Shown here one piece after another: positions 44,206-53,020 of a stretch of DNA of 64,000 bases. Source of the stretch: Nitrospinaceae bacterium (GTDB lineage Bacteria; Nitrospinota; Nitrospinia; Nitrospinales; VA-1); NCBI GenBank assembly GCA_029261655.1, contig JAJDAY010000024.1, forward strand, positions 36,629-100,628, written 5' to 3'. Below the pieces are notes generated by a model. It was not told the origin of the DNA, ran no database searches, and was given only the letters and a program-made list of their open reading frames with translations. How positions within the stretch are numbered: position 1 is the stretch's first letter; each line of letters begins with the position of its first letter. The position numbers and the translations under genes were made by a program.

Positions 44206-45579
44206 CTATTTATCCTGAACACGATCTTCAGTTTTCTCAGATGTGAAATACAGCCAGAGAAAACCCGAAACTCCAGCCAAAGCAGAGGCCAGAAGAATCC
44301 CGGTTTTTGCGATCAACAGATCCTCGGCATGGTGGGCAAACCCCAGTTCCGCAATAAATATCGACATGGTAAAACCAATGCCCCCCATCAGCCCGACACC
44401 TGCAATGTGCTTGAAGTTCAAGCCCTGAGGAAGCGAGGCCAGACCCAGCTTCACAGCTACCCAGGAGAATCCAGCAATGCCAATCAGTTTTCCGATCACC
44501 AGGCCGCTCGCAATCCCCATTGAAATCGGGTGAGTGGCTATATCCCCAAAAGTGGCCCAGTCGATAGGAATGCCAGCGTTAGCCAATGAAAAGATTGGGA
44601 CAACAATATAAGCAGATGGTAAATGCATCTTGTGTTCCAGGATCTGCGCAGGCGCCTGGATCAGCTGTACCCCCTCTCCCAGAGATTGAACCCGGTTGCG
44701 TAGTTCCTCATTCTTAAGAATATTCTCTTCACGGGTGTAGGCCCGTTTAATTCGTTCCACCATCGCATTCACCTGTGATAGAAAGCGAAGAGGGTCGTAC
44801 TTCGGGCGCATGGGAATGGTGAAGGCTAATATAATTCCAGCCAGAGTCGCGTGGACGCCACTCTTTAACATTGCTATCCAGAGCACCCCGCCAAGCAGGA
44901 TGTAAGGTAAGGTGTGGCGTATCCCGCCGAGGTTCAATGTCACCAGAATTGCCAAGACAGCGCCTGCGGTGGTCAGCGCAATAAAATTTAATGTCTCTGT
45001 ATAGAACAGCGCTATTACCATGACAGCGCCCAGGTCATCGACTATCGCCAAAGCCACCAGAAAAGTCAGCAGGTTTTTCGGTACCCGATTCCCCAGTAAC
45101 GCCAGAGCGCCCAGCGCAAAAGCGATATCGGTTGCCATCGGCACTCCCCAGCCATCGAAGGCATGCCCTGACGGATTGATGCCAATATAAATAAGAACCG
45201 GCATCACCATGCCGCCCATCGCCGCAATCAGCGGAAGCATCGCCTGCCTTGGGTCGGCCAGTTCCCCCACCAGAATTTCACGTTTGAGTTCCAACCCGAT
45301 CACGAAAAAAAACAGCGCCATCAAACCATCGTTGATCCAGTGATGCAGGGATTTGGATAACTGGAACCCCTCGACTCCAATCGTGAACGGCATCTCCAGC
45401 AAGTGATGATAGGACTCATTCCACTGGCTGTTGGCAAGATAGAGCGCGGAAACCGCGCACAGCATGAGCAAAACGCCACTGGTGGTCTGGCGATGAATAA
45501 AATCTTCCAGCGGCGTTAATACCCGATCGAAAGCCTTTTCCCATGGCGCTATGTATTCTTTGCCAACCCGTTTTTTCAT
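44206..45579 (-). CDS. nhaA: Na+/H+ antiporter NhaA
   Basis: A 457-residue polytopic antiporter with about 12 membrane segments. Essential residues are seen in VPMATDIAFALGALALLG and VALAIVDDLGAVMVIALF (the Asp pair). Other family sequence includes LMALFFFVIGLELKREILVGEL and VGLMGGIGFTMSIFIAELGF. A charged cytoplasmic insert (AMVERIKRAYTREENILKNEELRNRV) makes it longer than E. coli NhaA, as in many marine bacteria. It exports sodium using the proton gradient. It lies between the intact AMMECR1 gene and its decayed 3' copy. Confidence 0.96.
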   Translation of the reverse strand: MKKRVGKEYIAPWEKAFDRVLTPLEDFIHRQTTSGVLLMLCAVSALYLANSQWNESYHHLLEMPFTIGVEGFQLSKSLHHWINDGLMALFFFVIGLELKREILVGELADPRQAMLPLIAAMGGMVMPVLIYIGINPSGHAFDGWGVPMATDIAFALGALALLGNRVPKNLLTFLVALAIVDDLGAVMVIALFYTETLNFIALTTAGAVLAILVTLNLGGIRHTLPYILLGGVLWIAMLKSGVHATLAGIILAFTIPMRPKYDPLRFLSQVNAMVERIKRAYTREENILKNEELRNRVQSLGEGVQLIQAPAQILEHKMHLPSAYIVVPIFSLANAGIPIDWATFGDIATHPISMGIASGLVIGKLIGIAGFSWVAVKLGLASLPQGLNFKHIAGVGLMGGIGFTMSIFIAELGFAHHAEDLLIAKTGILLASALAGVSGFLWLYFTSEKTEDRVQDK

Positions 45580-45771
45580 TAAGTACCCAAAATGAAGCTA
45601 TCGTCTCTAAACACGATCCATCAGAATTCTCAAATTAATCTTTTTCCCATCCCAACTGTCATCGCCCCAAATTTCTTCCGCTCTCTTTACCTCGCCCTTC
45701 GATGAGAGGACACCCTACCACTATCGCGCTGTTCAAGACCTTCTATAATTTTTATGCTTCAACGGACAGGG

Positions 45772-46083
45772 TCAATCATCAGGCTCGTTTTTCGATCGGG
45801 AATTCGGTTTGCTTGCCTGACTATTCCTAATAGAGGTTAGAGTCTTGTCGATGTGCTCTTCTTCACTAAGGATTTTGTCCAGCTTGCATTGAATCGCCTC
45901 GACCGCTTTGGTGTTTCTGTAGGTCATGATGATGAGCTTGACCGATACAAGGAACACCGCCGCTTCGAGCAATAAGTCGTGGGTGAACCCCTTCATGAAT
46001 AGTGCAGAAACAAACAACCCCAGGGTAACCAGGATAACCAACGCGGTCCCAGGGCCAAGATATTTTTTAATCAGGTCCAGCAT
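45772..46083 (-). CDS. Small two-helix membrane protein
   Basis: A 103-residue protein. The ATG at 46083 is used; a TTG at 46098 overlapping the upstream gene is an alternative start. Two hydrophobic segments (about residues 10-30 and 38-58; GTALVILVTLGLFVSALFM and LLLEAAVFLVSVKLIIM) precede a charged tail (VEAIQCKLDKILSEEEHIDKTL, then polar). I do not recognise a family. It directly follows the CBS gene on the minus strand, so it is probably coupled to it. Confidence 0.55.
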   Translation of the reverse strand: MLDLIKKYLGPGTALVILVTLGLFVSALFMKGFTHDLLLEAAVFLVSVKLIIMTYRNTKAVEAIQCKLDKILSEEEHIDKTLTSIRNSQASKPNSRSKNEPDD

Positions 46084-46091
46084 AGGGGTTA

Positions 46092-46454
46092 TTAGCAAAC
46101 CATATCTTTGAGGGTTAAAATACCCGCAACTTTTCCAAACTTGGTCACCACAAGATGTTTGATCTTTTTTCGAAGCATGAACTCATTGGCTTCACTTCGG
46201 GGTAAGTAATGGTCCATTGATAAAAGCGGTTTTGACATGACAGAATTAATTTTTGTGGTTTTAGGATCCAGCCCCTTTGCAATGACTCTCTCTATTATGT
46301 CCGTTTTGGTGACAATTCCCGCATAGTCTTCGTTTTCCACCACCAGCAGGGAACCTATATTTTTTTCACATAATAATTTTGCCCCCTCCTCAACCGTTGA
46401 TTGGCCATCAATACTCACAACAGGTGAAGCCATAAAATCTAAAATTTTGTCCAT
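46092..46454 (-). CDS. CBS-domain pair protein
   Basis: A 120-residue protein consisting of two CBS motifs (a Bateman module). The ATG at 46454 is preceded by GGGGGA at good spacing. The first CBS is VSIDGQSTVEEGAKLLCEKNIGSLLVVENEDYAGIVTKTDI, the second begins MSKPLLSMDHYLPRSEANEFMLRKKIKHLVV. Such stand-alone modules sense adenine nucleotides or other ligands and regulate partners, often transporters. The partner could be the small membrane protein or NhaA next to it (inference). Confidence 0.93.
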   Translation of the reverse strand: MDKILDFMASPVVSIDGQSTVEEGAKLLCEKNIGSLLVVENEDYAGIVTKTDIIERVIAKGLDPKTTKINSVMSKPLLSMDHYLPRSEANEFMLRKKIKHLVVTKFGKVAGILTLKDMVC

Positions 46455-47034
46455 ATTTAATCCCCCGGTTATAAGCAACGTTTCTTAAGAAAGTACTCAG
46501 GATAAATTTGATCTGCCAATAAGCTTCTATATCTAAGAACTCAAAACTCAAAAGATACTCCAACTATATAAATTTTAACATGAACTGACCTCTCTAACTC
46601 CAACCGCTACTATATTATCACCTTTCATGAATCCCCCGTCCGAACGCTTTCCAACCAATTTTTCCATCAAAATATAAAAGTGACAAACAAGGCGTGTTAT
46701 TGCTCAACCTTGAGGGCGTCGGTATCGCTACCGAACCGATCAGGATGTGTCTCAAAAAGGCGGGATCAACGAAAGCGAATCTTATGAAATTTTCCGCAAT
46801 TGAAAAACCTCGGGTTTTGCACTCAATAGAATTTCTTCTCTTCCACTGGACTTTACCCGCAATCCATACATATCCCGCACCCTTGAATTTACGTAACTTA
46901 TTGAATTTTTTATCATAACATAATTTCCGCATGCTAAAATATATTATCCATTTTAAACAATACAGACTATTTTTCTTGTGCCGAGGGGGGCTTGGGTGCG
47001 CTCCTGGGGAGAGGGAATAATTCGAGGTGAGACG
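46455..47034. other. Intergenic region with decayed gene fragment
   Basis: About 580 bases lacking an intact gene. It contains the decayed AMMECR1 tail (listed separately); the rest is AT-rich and holds no feature I can support. The last 40 bases provide the ribosome-binding site for lemA. Confidence 0.6.
46682..46800 (+). pseudogene. Decayed 3' end of an AMMECR1 gene
   Basis: A degenerate copy of the last part of the AMMECR1 gene (44040-44160), in the same orientation. It reads DKQGVLLLNLEGVGIATEPIRMCLKK, then one base is missing from the AAAAAGGGCGGG run of the intact gene and the frame shifts, after which GGINESESYEI matches GGIDASEAYEM. Similarity starts abruptly at 46682 and fades after 46800. 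No upstream part of the gene and no stop in the proper frame remain. Confidence 0.85.
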
Positions 47035-47619
47035 ATGGACATGAGCAACATCATTATTTTTGGGGTCTTGATTTTTGGAGTTCTAGCGATCCTGGGATAC
47101 ATTTTCGTTATTTATAATGGCTTGATTTCTTTAAAAGAAAACATGAAGAAATCGTGGGCAAATATAGATGTCATGTTAAAGCAGAGATACGATGAACTCC
47201 CCAAGCTGGTCTCCGTTTGTGAGAGCTATGCCGAGTTTGAAAAATCCGTACTCGACCGCTTGATGGAAGCCAGAGAAGGCTATATGCGAGCCGACACGGT
47301 GAGTCAAAAAGCGAAAGCCAGTGGCGCCATCAGCTCGGCCCTGAGCGGACTTTTTGCACTTGCAGAAAACTACCCGGATCTAAAATCCAACAACAACTTT
47401 CTACAGTTACAAAACCGCATATCTCATTTAGAAGAAAGTCTGGCCGACCGCCGGGAGTTTTATAATGACAGTGTGAACAACTATAATATTAGAATCCAGC
47501 AGATTCCCGATCTGTTTGTCGCCAATTTCCTCAACTTCACTTGTGAAGACCCGTTTCAAGTTCCTGAAACCGAACGCCAGGACGTAGACATCAAAATCAA
47601 ACTCCCGTCAATGCAATGA
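47035..47619 (+). CDS. lemA: LemA-family membrane protein
   Basis: A 194-residue protein with the ATG at 47035 chosen for its GAGGTGAGACG site. One N-terminal membrane helix (IIIFGVLIFGVLAILGYIFVIYNGL) is followed by the LemA coiled-coil domain with the signature LKENMKKSWANIDVMLKQRYDELPKLV, and later YNDSVNNYNIRIQQIPDLFVANF. LemA proteins occur with TPM-domain or GIDE-domain partners and function is unclear. Here the stop overlaps the next gene (GIDE-like) by four bases. Confidence 0.93.
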   Translation: MDMSNIIIFGVLIFGVLAILGYIFVIYNGLISLKENMKKSWANIDVMLKQRYDELPKLVSVCESYAEFEKSVLDRLMEAREGYMRADTVSQKAKASGAISSALSGLFALAENYPDLKSNNNFLQLQNRISHLEESLADRREFYNDSVNNYNIRIQQIPDLFVANFLNFTCEDPFQVPETERQDVDIKIKLPSMQ

Positions 47620-48581
47620 ATATTGCAGGACTCTACATGCCATGCCTGATGATGGGGTTTGGCGTGTACTGGTTTTTCACCGGCTTTCGGACACTAAAAT
47701 CCTCACGGACCATCCAAAACATCCCAACGTCAAGAATTTCTACTGGAGCGGTGGGGGCTCATGTGGAAATCAAAGGGAATATTCTTCAAGATAAAGAGCC
47801 ATTTCTTAAAGGTCCGGTGAGCGGTCAAACCTGTGCATTTTATTCCATCGAAATTCAGAAGTTGGTTCGAACGAAGGATCACAGTCATTGGAAGACCATC
47901 GATCATTTTTATTCCAGCCCGAATTTTATTGTCGATGATAAAAGCGGAGCGGTCGCAAAAGTTTTCGTTGCCGGAGCAAAAATTCAAAGGCGGGGAAGAG
48001 TTAGAGAATTCGAAACCAGCTCGAATGATTTTGCATCCCTGCCGGGAAAATTGGCCCAGGCCTTGCGGAAGAATGCGGATCAATTGCGGAATTTTAAATA
48101 TAAGAGTACTTCCTGGCTGTTTTCCCAAAAATATCGGTTTATGGAGTGGTGTTTTGTCCCGGAGGAATCGGTATACATTCTTGGATACGCTGAATCAGGA
48201 ATCAAACAAACGAAGCAAAAAAAATTATCATTCGATAACTTCTTGAAAGCAAAACAGACCATTGATACTGACCCGACTCTGCAAAATCGATTCGACCGCA
48301 ATCAAGACGGGTTTCTGGCCCCGGAGGAACTAGAACGAGGCGCTCAAATCGTTGGTCATGGGTTGCAGGTCGAAGCCCCGCCCGTTCAGGAGAAAACGGA
48401 TACCCAAAATATCAAAATGGTTTTCAGAAAACGAAAAGGCATCCCCTACATCCTCAGTAATATGAAAGAGACAGACCTCGTCAAACAACTCTCCTGGAAA
48501 GCGACCTTGAAAGTCTGGGGCGGCCCTGTCGTTGCCATCAGCGGCGCAGTCTATCTTTTTTACACTCAATACAATTTCTAA
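47616..48581 (+). CDS. GIDE-like membrane protein with EF-hand
   Basis: A 321-residue membrane protein coupled to LemA by a four-base overlap. An N-terminal hydrophobic segment (about 5-22) and a C-terminal one (about 297-315; VWGGPVVAISGAVYLFYT) enclose a soluble region. Residues about 45-170 (GAHVEIKGNI...FLKGPVSGQTCAFYSIEIQKL) resemble the GIDE domain of the mitochondrial E3 ligase MUL1/GIDE, which lacks a RING in bacteria. The sequence FDRNQDGFLAPEEL (about 229-242) is a canonical EF-hand loop (DxNxDGxxxxxE). A calcium-responsive envelope function is inferred, not shown. Confidence 0.75.
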   Translation: MNIAGLYMPCLMMGFGVYWFFTGFRTLKSSRTIQNIPTSRISTGAVGAHVEIKGNILQDKEPFLKGPVSGQTCAFYSIEIQKLVRTKDHSHWKTIDHFYSSPNFIVDDKSGAVAKVFVAGAKIQRRGRVREFETSSNDFASLPGKLAQALRKNADQLRNFKYKSTSWLFSQKYRFMEWCFVPEESVYILGYAESGIKQTKQKKLSFDNFLKAKQTIDTDPTLQNRFDRNQDGFLAPEELERGAQIVGHGLQVEAPPVQEKTDTQNIKMVFRKRKGIPYILSNMKETDLVKQLSWKATLKVWGGPVVAISGAVYLFYTQYNF

Positions 48582-48637
48582 AAAAGAAGGGGTGATTTCA
48601 GGATTGCCAAAAAAAACCAAATAAAAATTTTCAAAAA

Positions 48638-48683
48638 AAATCCCCTCCCACCCTTGGACTCGCTTCAGGGTGACAGGGGATTT
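48638..48683 (-). terminator. Rho-independent terminator of the ATP-citrate lyase genes
   Basis: On the minus strand AAATCCCCT (48683-48675) pairs with AGGGGATTT (48646-48638), with further ACCCT/AGGGT pairing inside. A run of eight Ts follows directly. It lies about 30 bases past the ATP-citrate lyase large-subunit stop. Confidence 0.8.
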
Positions 48684-48710
48684 AATGTTACTACGATTAC
48701 TTGACAGCAA

Positions 48711-51422
48711 TTAGCCTACATAGGCCACCTTGCTCGCAGGCGTCCGGGTGTCCATATTTTTGCCCCGGTTGGTGTGATCGTCGATCTCCGCCGCAGTGCC
48801 GATCATCCTGCCGAACAGGAAGGTAGAGAAACTCGCGGTTTCGATATCGTTTTCTTTCAATTTTCCAGCTTTGTACTCCGGCCAAACCATCTTCAGCAGA
48901 ATGACCGCGATCACTGCGTCGATGTTCACGCAGTACACGTTATTGCTGACTTTGGCCTTGAACAGAGCCTTGACCAGGCTGTGATAAAAATCCAGGAAGA
49001 CGTTGTCCAACCCTTTTTCCTTGAACAACCCGGAAACAAAAACTTCACGCGGATCCACGTTGACATCCTTGCCTTTGAAAATCGGATGGTTCACGCAGGG
49101 GATTTTGGCGTAATCGAGATTACCGAGCGCCTTTTGCTTGCCCTTATAATCCCCGTATTCCTTGGCGACCTGCATCGCGATGGCGTCCAGATCAATGCCA
49201 TGATTTTTATCCGCCGCGTCTTTCAAATTCTGATCCTTGAACTTCTCGATCAGAAACGCCGCCGCTTCATAGCCATTGCCGCCGTGGGCGAATCCGGTAT
49301 GCGTCAGGAATCCGATATACCCCTTGTTAATTTGAACACGGTCCGGCTGCTCAGGCCCATCGGCACTGACGGCGCCCTTGGCACCCTGAGCGGAAATCGT
49401 TCCCGGACCGTTTGTAATGATGAGGCCCAACAGGACCTGAAACTCGAATAATTCCGTTTCGGAGGGTTCTCTCCCCATCAACGCGAGAAACGCGGTTTTG
49501 GTAAAACTATTCGTGAGCAGTGCGTCCATCTTGACACCGCAGAAACTGTCCTTTTCGTGCTTTTCGTGCGAAGCCGTCACCCCGACGATGGTGCTGTAAA
49601 TCTTGGAATGCCAGGGCAGAGTGCACAGGGAATCCTTGGAGATTTTCTTGGTTTTTAAGCTGTTCCACCCAAGGGTCACCCAAATGATCGCAAGCAGGGT
49701 GTCCGCAGACAAATGACCTTTGTGTTTTTTCGCAAGATCCTGACAAAAGCTCAGAAACACCGATTTCCCGGCTTTGTTGAGAGCTTTTTCCATCATGGCG
49801 GCTGTAGGGTCTTCACTTCCCGCCACCAAAACATCTTTATACTTAGCCGCTTCCTTCAATTGCTCGGAGGTGTCGAATTTTTCGGAAGGGTCCATCAACT
49901 TGGTGAATTGAAAAAGATCCATGAGAGCCCTTGCGGAATCCATTGATGCCTGGGCCACTTTCTTTCCGACAATCCCTACAGCGGATGCCACTACGGTATT
50001 GGGCGAGTTTCCATTTTCACGAGACGCTCCCGCCGCCACCAGTGTGGGCAATCGATGCTGATTGACATAAGTATTGAGCGCGATGTTGGCGATCGTTTCT
50101 CCATACGCGTCAGGATGTTGCTTGGTCAACGCGAACACCAGATTGGCTTCGTAGTTCCTGGTCGACGCGTCCAATATGGACACATTATTGATTTTAGAAA
50201 CCTGGGTCTTGGGGTCCATCATGGATGCGCCGCTGGCGTCCTTGAGGGTTTCCCGCCGAAACTGCGCTCCCACCTGTCGGTCCAGAGCCGTGATCTGTTC
50301 GTTGTAAGGGCTGATCGCCTCGACCACGGGCGCATCCAATTCTTTTGGCAGTTTGACTCCGTGGTTGTTGCCAAACCAGGCTTTTAACGCCAGACTTCCT
50401 TTAGAGGGAAAATCGGGTTTGAGGCCGTTGGCTTCCATCACATGCGTCATGGCTTCGGGAATATAAGCGATGTTGGTGACGAGAGCGCCTTTTTTAGAAA
50501 ATACAGGATTCTCCGGCGTGTAAATATTGTCCACCCCGAACATTTCCATGAACCATTTTTCTTTAGCCATGGCGTCATCGCCCGACCCTGCCAATGACCC
50601 TGCGTGTCCGCAGGCCTTGGTCAAGCGCGCTTTCCAGCGTCCGACCACGCAGGCCACGATCGGCTTGCTGGATTTCAAGCCATGCTCGTAATAGCCGCCG
50701 GGTTCGGAATACATGACCGCGGCTTTTGACCGGTCGTCATTTTCAAACGCGTGCAGAAATTCCTTGGGTCCGTATTGAATATAAACATCCTTGCCGCTGG
50801 ACACGGAAGTCGTGGTTCCCCATCCGCCGGTTGAGAGATAAACCGCGATGGTGGTGGTGAAGTTCCCCGAGTTGGAAAAAATAGCCACCGACCCCTTCAT
50901 CAGGGATTCCTCAGGATGACTGCCGCCCAACGCGCCGCCAATGCGGACATGATTCCAGGAGTCGGCCAAACCTAAGCAATTGCCGCCAAACAGATCGACC
51001 CCGTTGGCCTGACAAATGGCCCGCATGATGCGGGAATCCTTGACGGAAACTTTTTCTGTCAGAATAATGGCTTTTTTCAGATCGGGATTCTGCCGAACCG
51101 CTTCGGCGATGCCATCCTTCACACCGGACGGCGGAAGATAGACAATGACGGTATTGAACTTATGACCATCCGCCATGCCTTCCTTGATGGAATTGTAAAA
51201 CGGGATTTTTCCGATTTTCGTGGGCAAAGATTTTCCCGCCTTGCCCGGTCCCGTGCCGAATACAATATTGCCGCCGGAATATTCATGACTGATCGGCGTC
51301 ACGGTGGAACTTTCTTTACCCAAAATGTTTAAAACAACCACGCGGTCGTCTTTTGTCGCCAGCTCACTCAATGAATTGATGCCTACGTAATAGGGGAACT
51401 CTCCTATACCTTGCTTATGCAT
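48711..51422 (-). CDS. aclA: ATP-citrate lyase large subunit (citryl-CoA synthetase alpha + lyase)
   Basis: A 903-residue enzyme for citrate cleavage to acetyl-CoA and oxaloacetate in the reductive TCA cycle. Residues 1-320 form a succinyl-CoA synthetase-alpha-like part: FGGNCLGLADSWNHVRIGG, SNSGNFTTTIAVYLSTGGWG and the phosphohistidine loop CGHAGS with H273. The C-terminal part (about 620-903) is citrate-synthase-like, with LLGLIITNGPGTISAQGAKGAVS, HTGFAHGGNGYEAAAF and CVNHPIFKGKDVN. At 903 residues it is about 300 longer than Chlorobium AclA (about 608, as I recall); the extra middle region (about 350-620) contains a possible second, degenerate lyase-like half (RLPTLVAAGASRENG...). It follows the small subunit by 42 bases. 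Confidence 0.9.
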   Translation of the reverse strand: MHKQGIGEFPYYVGINSLSELATKDDRVVVLNILGKESSTVTPISHEYSGGNIVFGTGPGKAGKSLPTKIGKIPFYNSIKEGMADGHKFNTVIVYLPPSGVKDGIAEAVRQNPDLKKAIILTEKVSVKDSRIMRAICQANGVDLFGGNCLGLADSWNHVRIGGALGGSHPEESLMKGSVAIFSNSGNFTTTIAVYLSTGGWGTTTSVSSGKDVYIQYGPKEFLHAFENDDRSKAAVMYSEPGGYYEHGLKSSKPIVACVVGRWKARLTKACGHAGSLAGSGDDAMAKEKWFMEMFGVDNIYTPENPVFSKKGALVTNIAYIPEAMTHVMEANGLKPDFPSKGSLALKAWFGNNHGVKLPKELDAPVVEAISPYNEQITALDRQVGAQFRRETLKDASGASMMDPKTQVSKINNVSILDASTRNYEANLVFALTKQHPDAYGETIANIALNTYVNQHRLPTLVAAGASRENGNSPNTVVASAVGIVGKKVAQASMDSARALMDLFQFTKLMDPSEKFDTSEQLKEAAKYKDVLVAGSEDPTAAMMEKALNKAGKSVFLSFCQDLAKKHKGHLSADTLLAIIWVTLGWNSLKTKKISKDSLCTLPWHSKIYSTIVGVTASHEKHEKDSFCGVKMDALLTNSFTKTAFLALMGREPSETELFEFQVLLGLIITNGPGTISAQGAKGAVSADGPEQPDRVQINKGYIGFLTHTGFAHGGNGYEAAAFLIEKFKDQNLKDAADKNHGIDLDAIAMQVAKEYGDYKGKQKALGNLDYAKIPCVNHPIFKGKDVNVDPREVFVSGLFKEKGLDNVFLDFYHSLVKALFKAKVSNNVYCVNIDAVIAVILLKMVWPEYKAGKLKENDIETASFSTFLFGRMIGTAAEIDDHTNRGKNMDTRTPASKVAYVG

Positions 51423-51464
51423 TAAAAAATCCTCTCTTTCGGATTAGTCTTAAATATATGAAAA

Positions 51465-52736
51465 TTACTTAATATTCATTTTGGACATGATTTCTTCTTT
51501 TCCGCCGTTCAGCATCCATTCGTTCACCTTGAGGGAATAGTTGATGACTTCCGACATGGCGCTGTCATGACCGAAAAACCGGTACGGAACTTGTAACGAA
51601 TCCAGAATATCTTTGAGGTAAGACATTCCCCGGATCAGATTCGGTCCGCCCCGTCCCACCACCACAAACAGCGGAATGGGTCCATACGTCTGGAAGTACC
51701 AGCGGATGCCGTCGCCCATGGCGCGGAAGGTTTCAAAGATATCGGTGTTGTTGGCCTTGCCGCCAATGATGAACAAAATATTGGATTGCTGAAACCAATG
51801 CTTGAAAGTGATTCTGGATATGTCATGCATCTTCTCATAAGGCGGGTTGCCGCCAAAATCCGATGAAATCGTCGCGGCCTCGCCAAGAAGTTCGGTTACC
51901 ATGGCGTTGGCCCCGCCACCAAAGGTAGGCGCTGTGATGGTGCCTTTATCGTTCATGACAAACACATCGCTCTGGCCCTGATAAGTTCTGAGCTGATTGA
52001 TCTCCTGCTCAAAGTCGGAAGCGTCGGATTCAAACAGGTAGTTTGGCAATCCCAGACGTTTCCAGGCCGGGTCATCCTGGTCGAAAGCCGCCTTGAGATC
52101 GCAGGCCACAGGTGTCAGGCGTCCGCCCTTGCCAGGCATCATACGAATCGGGTTGATCTCAAGCATGATCATGCCGTAGTTGTTGTACAGGTCCCACAAT
52201 TTAGGCAGATTTTGTACCAAAGGGCTGATGACTTCCGGCGGCGCCCCAAGTTCCGACAGCGCATTGGATACGTGAAACGCCTTGAGACCTGTTAAAGGAT
52301 CAAAAGGAACATTGGCGATTTTTTCTTCTTCCAGTTCCTCAATATCCACGCCGCCGTGATGGGTGATGGTCATGGTCGGTGCGCGAAAAACAGTGCTTTC
52401 GCTGATGGAAAAATAAACCTCGTGCGTCGCAGGAACCGCCCCTTCGTAGGTCACGCCTTCGGCTTTAACGGTCGCCAGCCCATCCTTATGTTCCGCAAAG
52501 TAAAGACGCTCTTTTTCCTTCAAGGCTTCGTTTAAATTTTTAGCGCGGCCAATCAATCCCGATTTGCCTTTTTTCCCCACTCCGCCCCTGAACACAGGCT
52601 TGATAAAAACTTCGCCGTGCTTTTTGATCATTTCCTTGATTTCATCGGACGTGAGTTCGGGTCCCCGCACATCAGAATGAGGATATTCTACAAGGTCTAA
52701 TAATTTTCTGCCCCAGAGCATGCCGGTTAACTGCAT
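51465..52736 (-). CDS. aclB: ATP-citrate lyase small subunit (citryl-CoA synthetase beta, ATP-grasp)
   Basis: A 423-residue ATP-grasp subunit that binds ATP and citrate and works with the large subunit. VFIKPVFRGGVGKKGKSGLIGRA is the nucleotide-binding strand/loop, and MIMLEINPIRMMPGKGGRLTPVACDLKAAFDQDDPAW is the metal-binding signature typical of succinyl/citryl-CoA synthetase beta subunits. The C-terminal flavodoxin-like ligase domain has GTITAPTFGGGANAMVTELLG, SSDFGGNPPYEKMHDI and LFIIGGKANNTDIFETF. AGGAG precedes its ATG. It is the first gene of the pair, with 284 bases of promoter space upstream. Confidence 0.92.
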   Translation of the reverse strand: MQLTGMLWGRKLLDLVEYPHSDVRGPELTSDEIKEMIKKHGEVFIKPVFRGGVGKKGKSGLIGRAKNLNEALKEKERLYFAEHKDGLATVKAEGVTYEGAVPATHEVYFSISESTVFRAPTMTITHHGGVDIEELEEEKIANVPFDPLTGLKAFHVSNALSELGAPPEVISPLVQNLPKLWDLYNNYGMIMLEINPIRMMPGKGGRLTPVACDLKAAFDQDDPAWKRLGLPNYLFESDASDFEQEINQLRTYQGQSDVFVMNDKGTITAPTFGGGANAMVTELLGEAATISSDFGGNPPYEKMHDISRITFKHWFQQSNILFIIGGKANNTDIFETFRAMGDGIRWYFQTYGPIPLFVVVGRGGPNLIRGMSYLKDILDSLQVPYRFFGHDSAMSEVINYSLKVNEWMLNGGKEEIMSKMNIK

Positions 52737-53020
52737 TTTATTCTCCTGCTAACGTGTAAATTTATTGGCAACCAAATACGGTTGATTTCAATTGGGAATG
52801 AATGGTCCTGCTTTTAAAAAATATGAAGAAATTCGTTAAAATTATCCTACAGTATAAAGATAAATAATTTCGGCTGTTTAATTGGAATGCGGGACGGTAT
52901 TGTAAGGAAAAAGCAACATTTGTCAATGGTTTCCTTGCAATTTCAGGCGGTAAAAAGACTAAAAATTTGAGAAAAGATTTTCGGGGGTCCAGAAAGAGTT
53001 AATGCAGGGAGAATGCTGAG

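Noticed and set aside
46618..46932. 104-codon minus-strand frame and 74-codon plus-strand frame between the CBS and LemA genes
   Set aside because: The region is explained by the decayed AMMECR1 tail; the plus-strand frame is partly that remnant after its frameshift.
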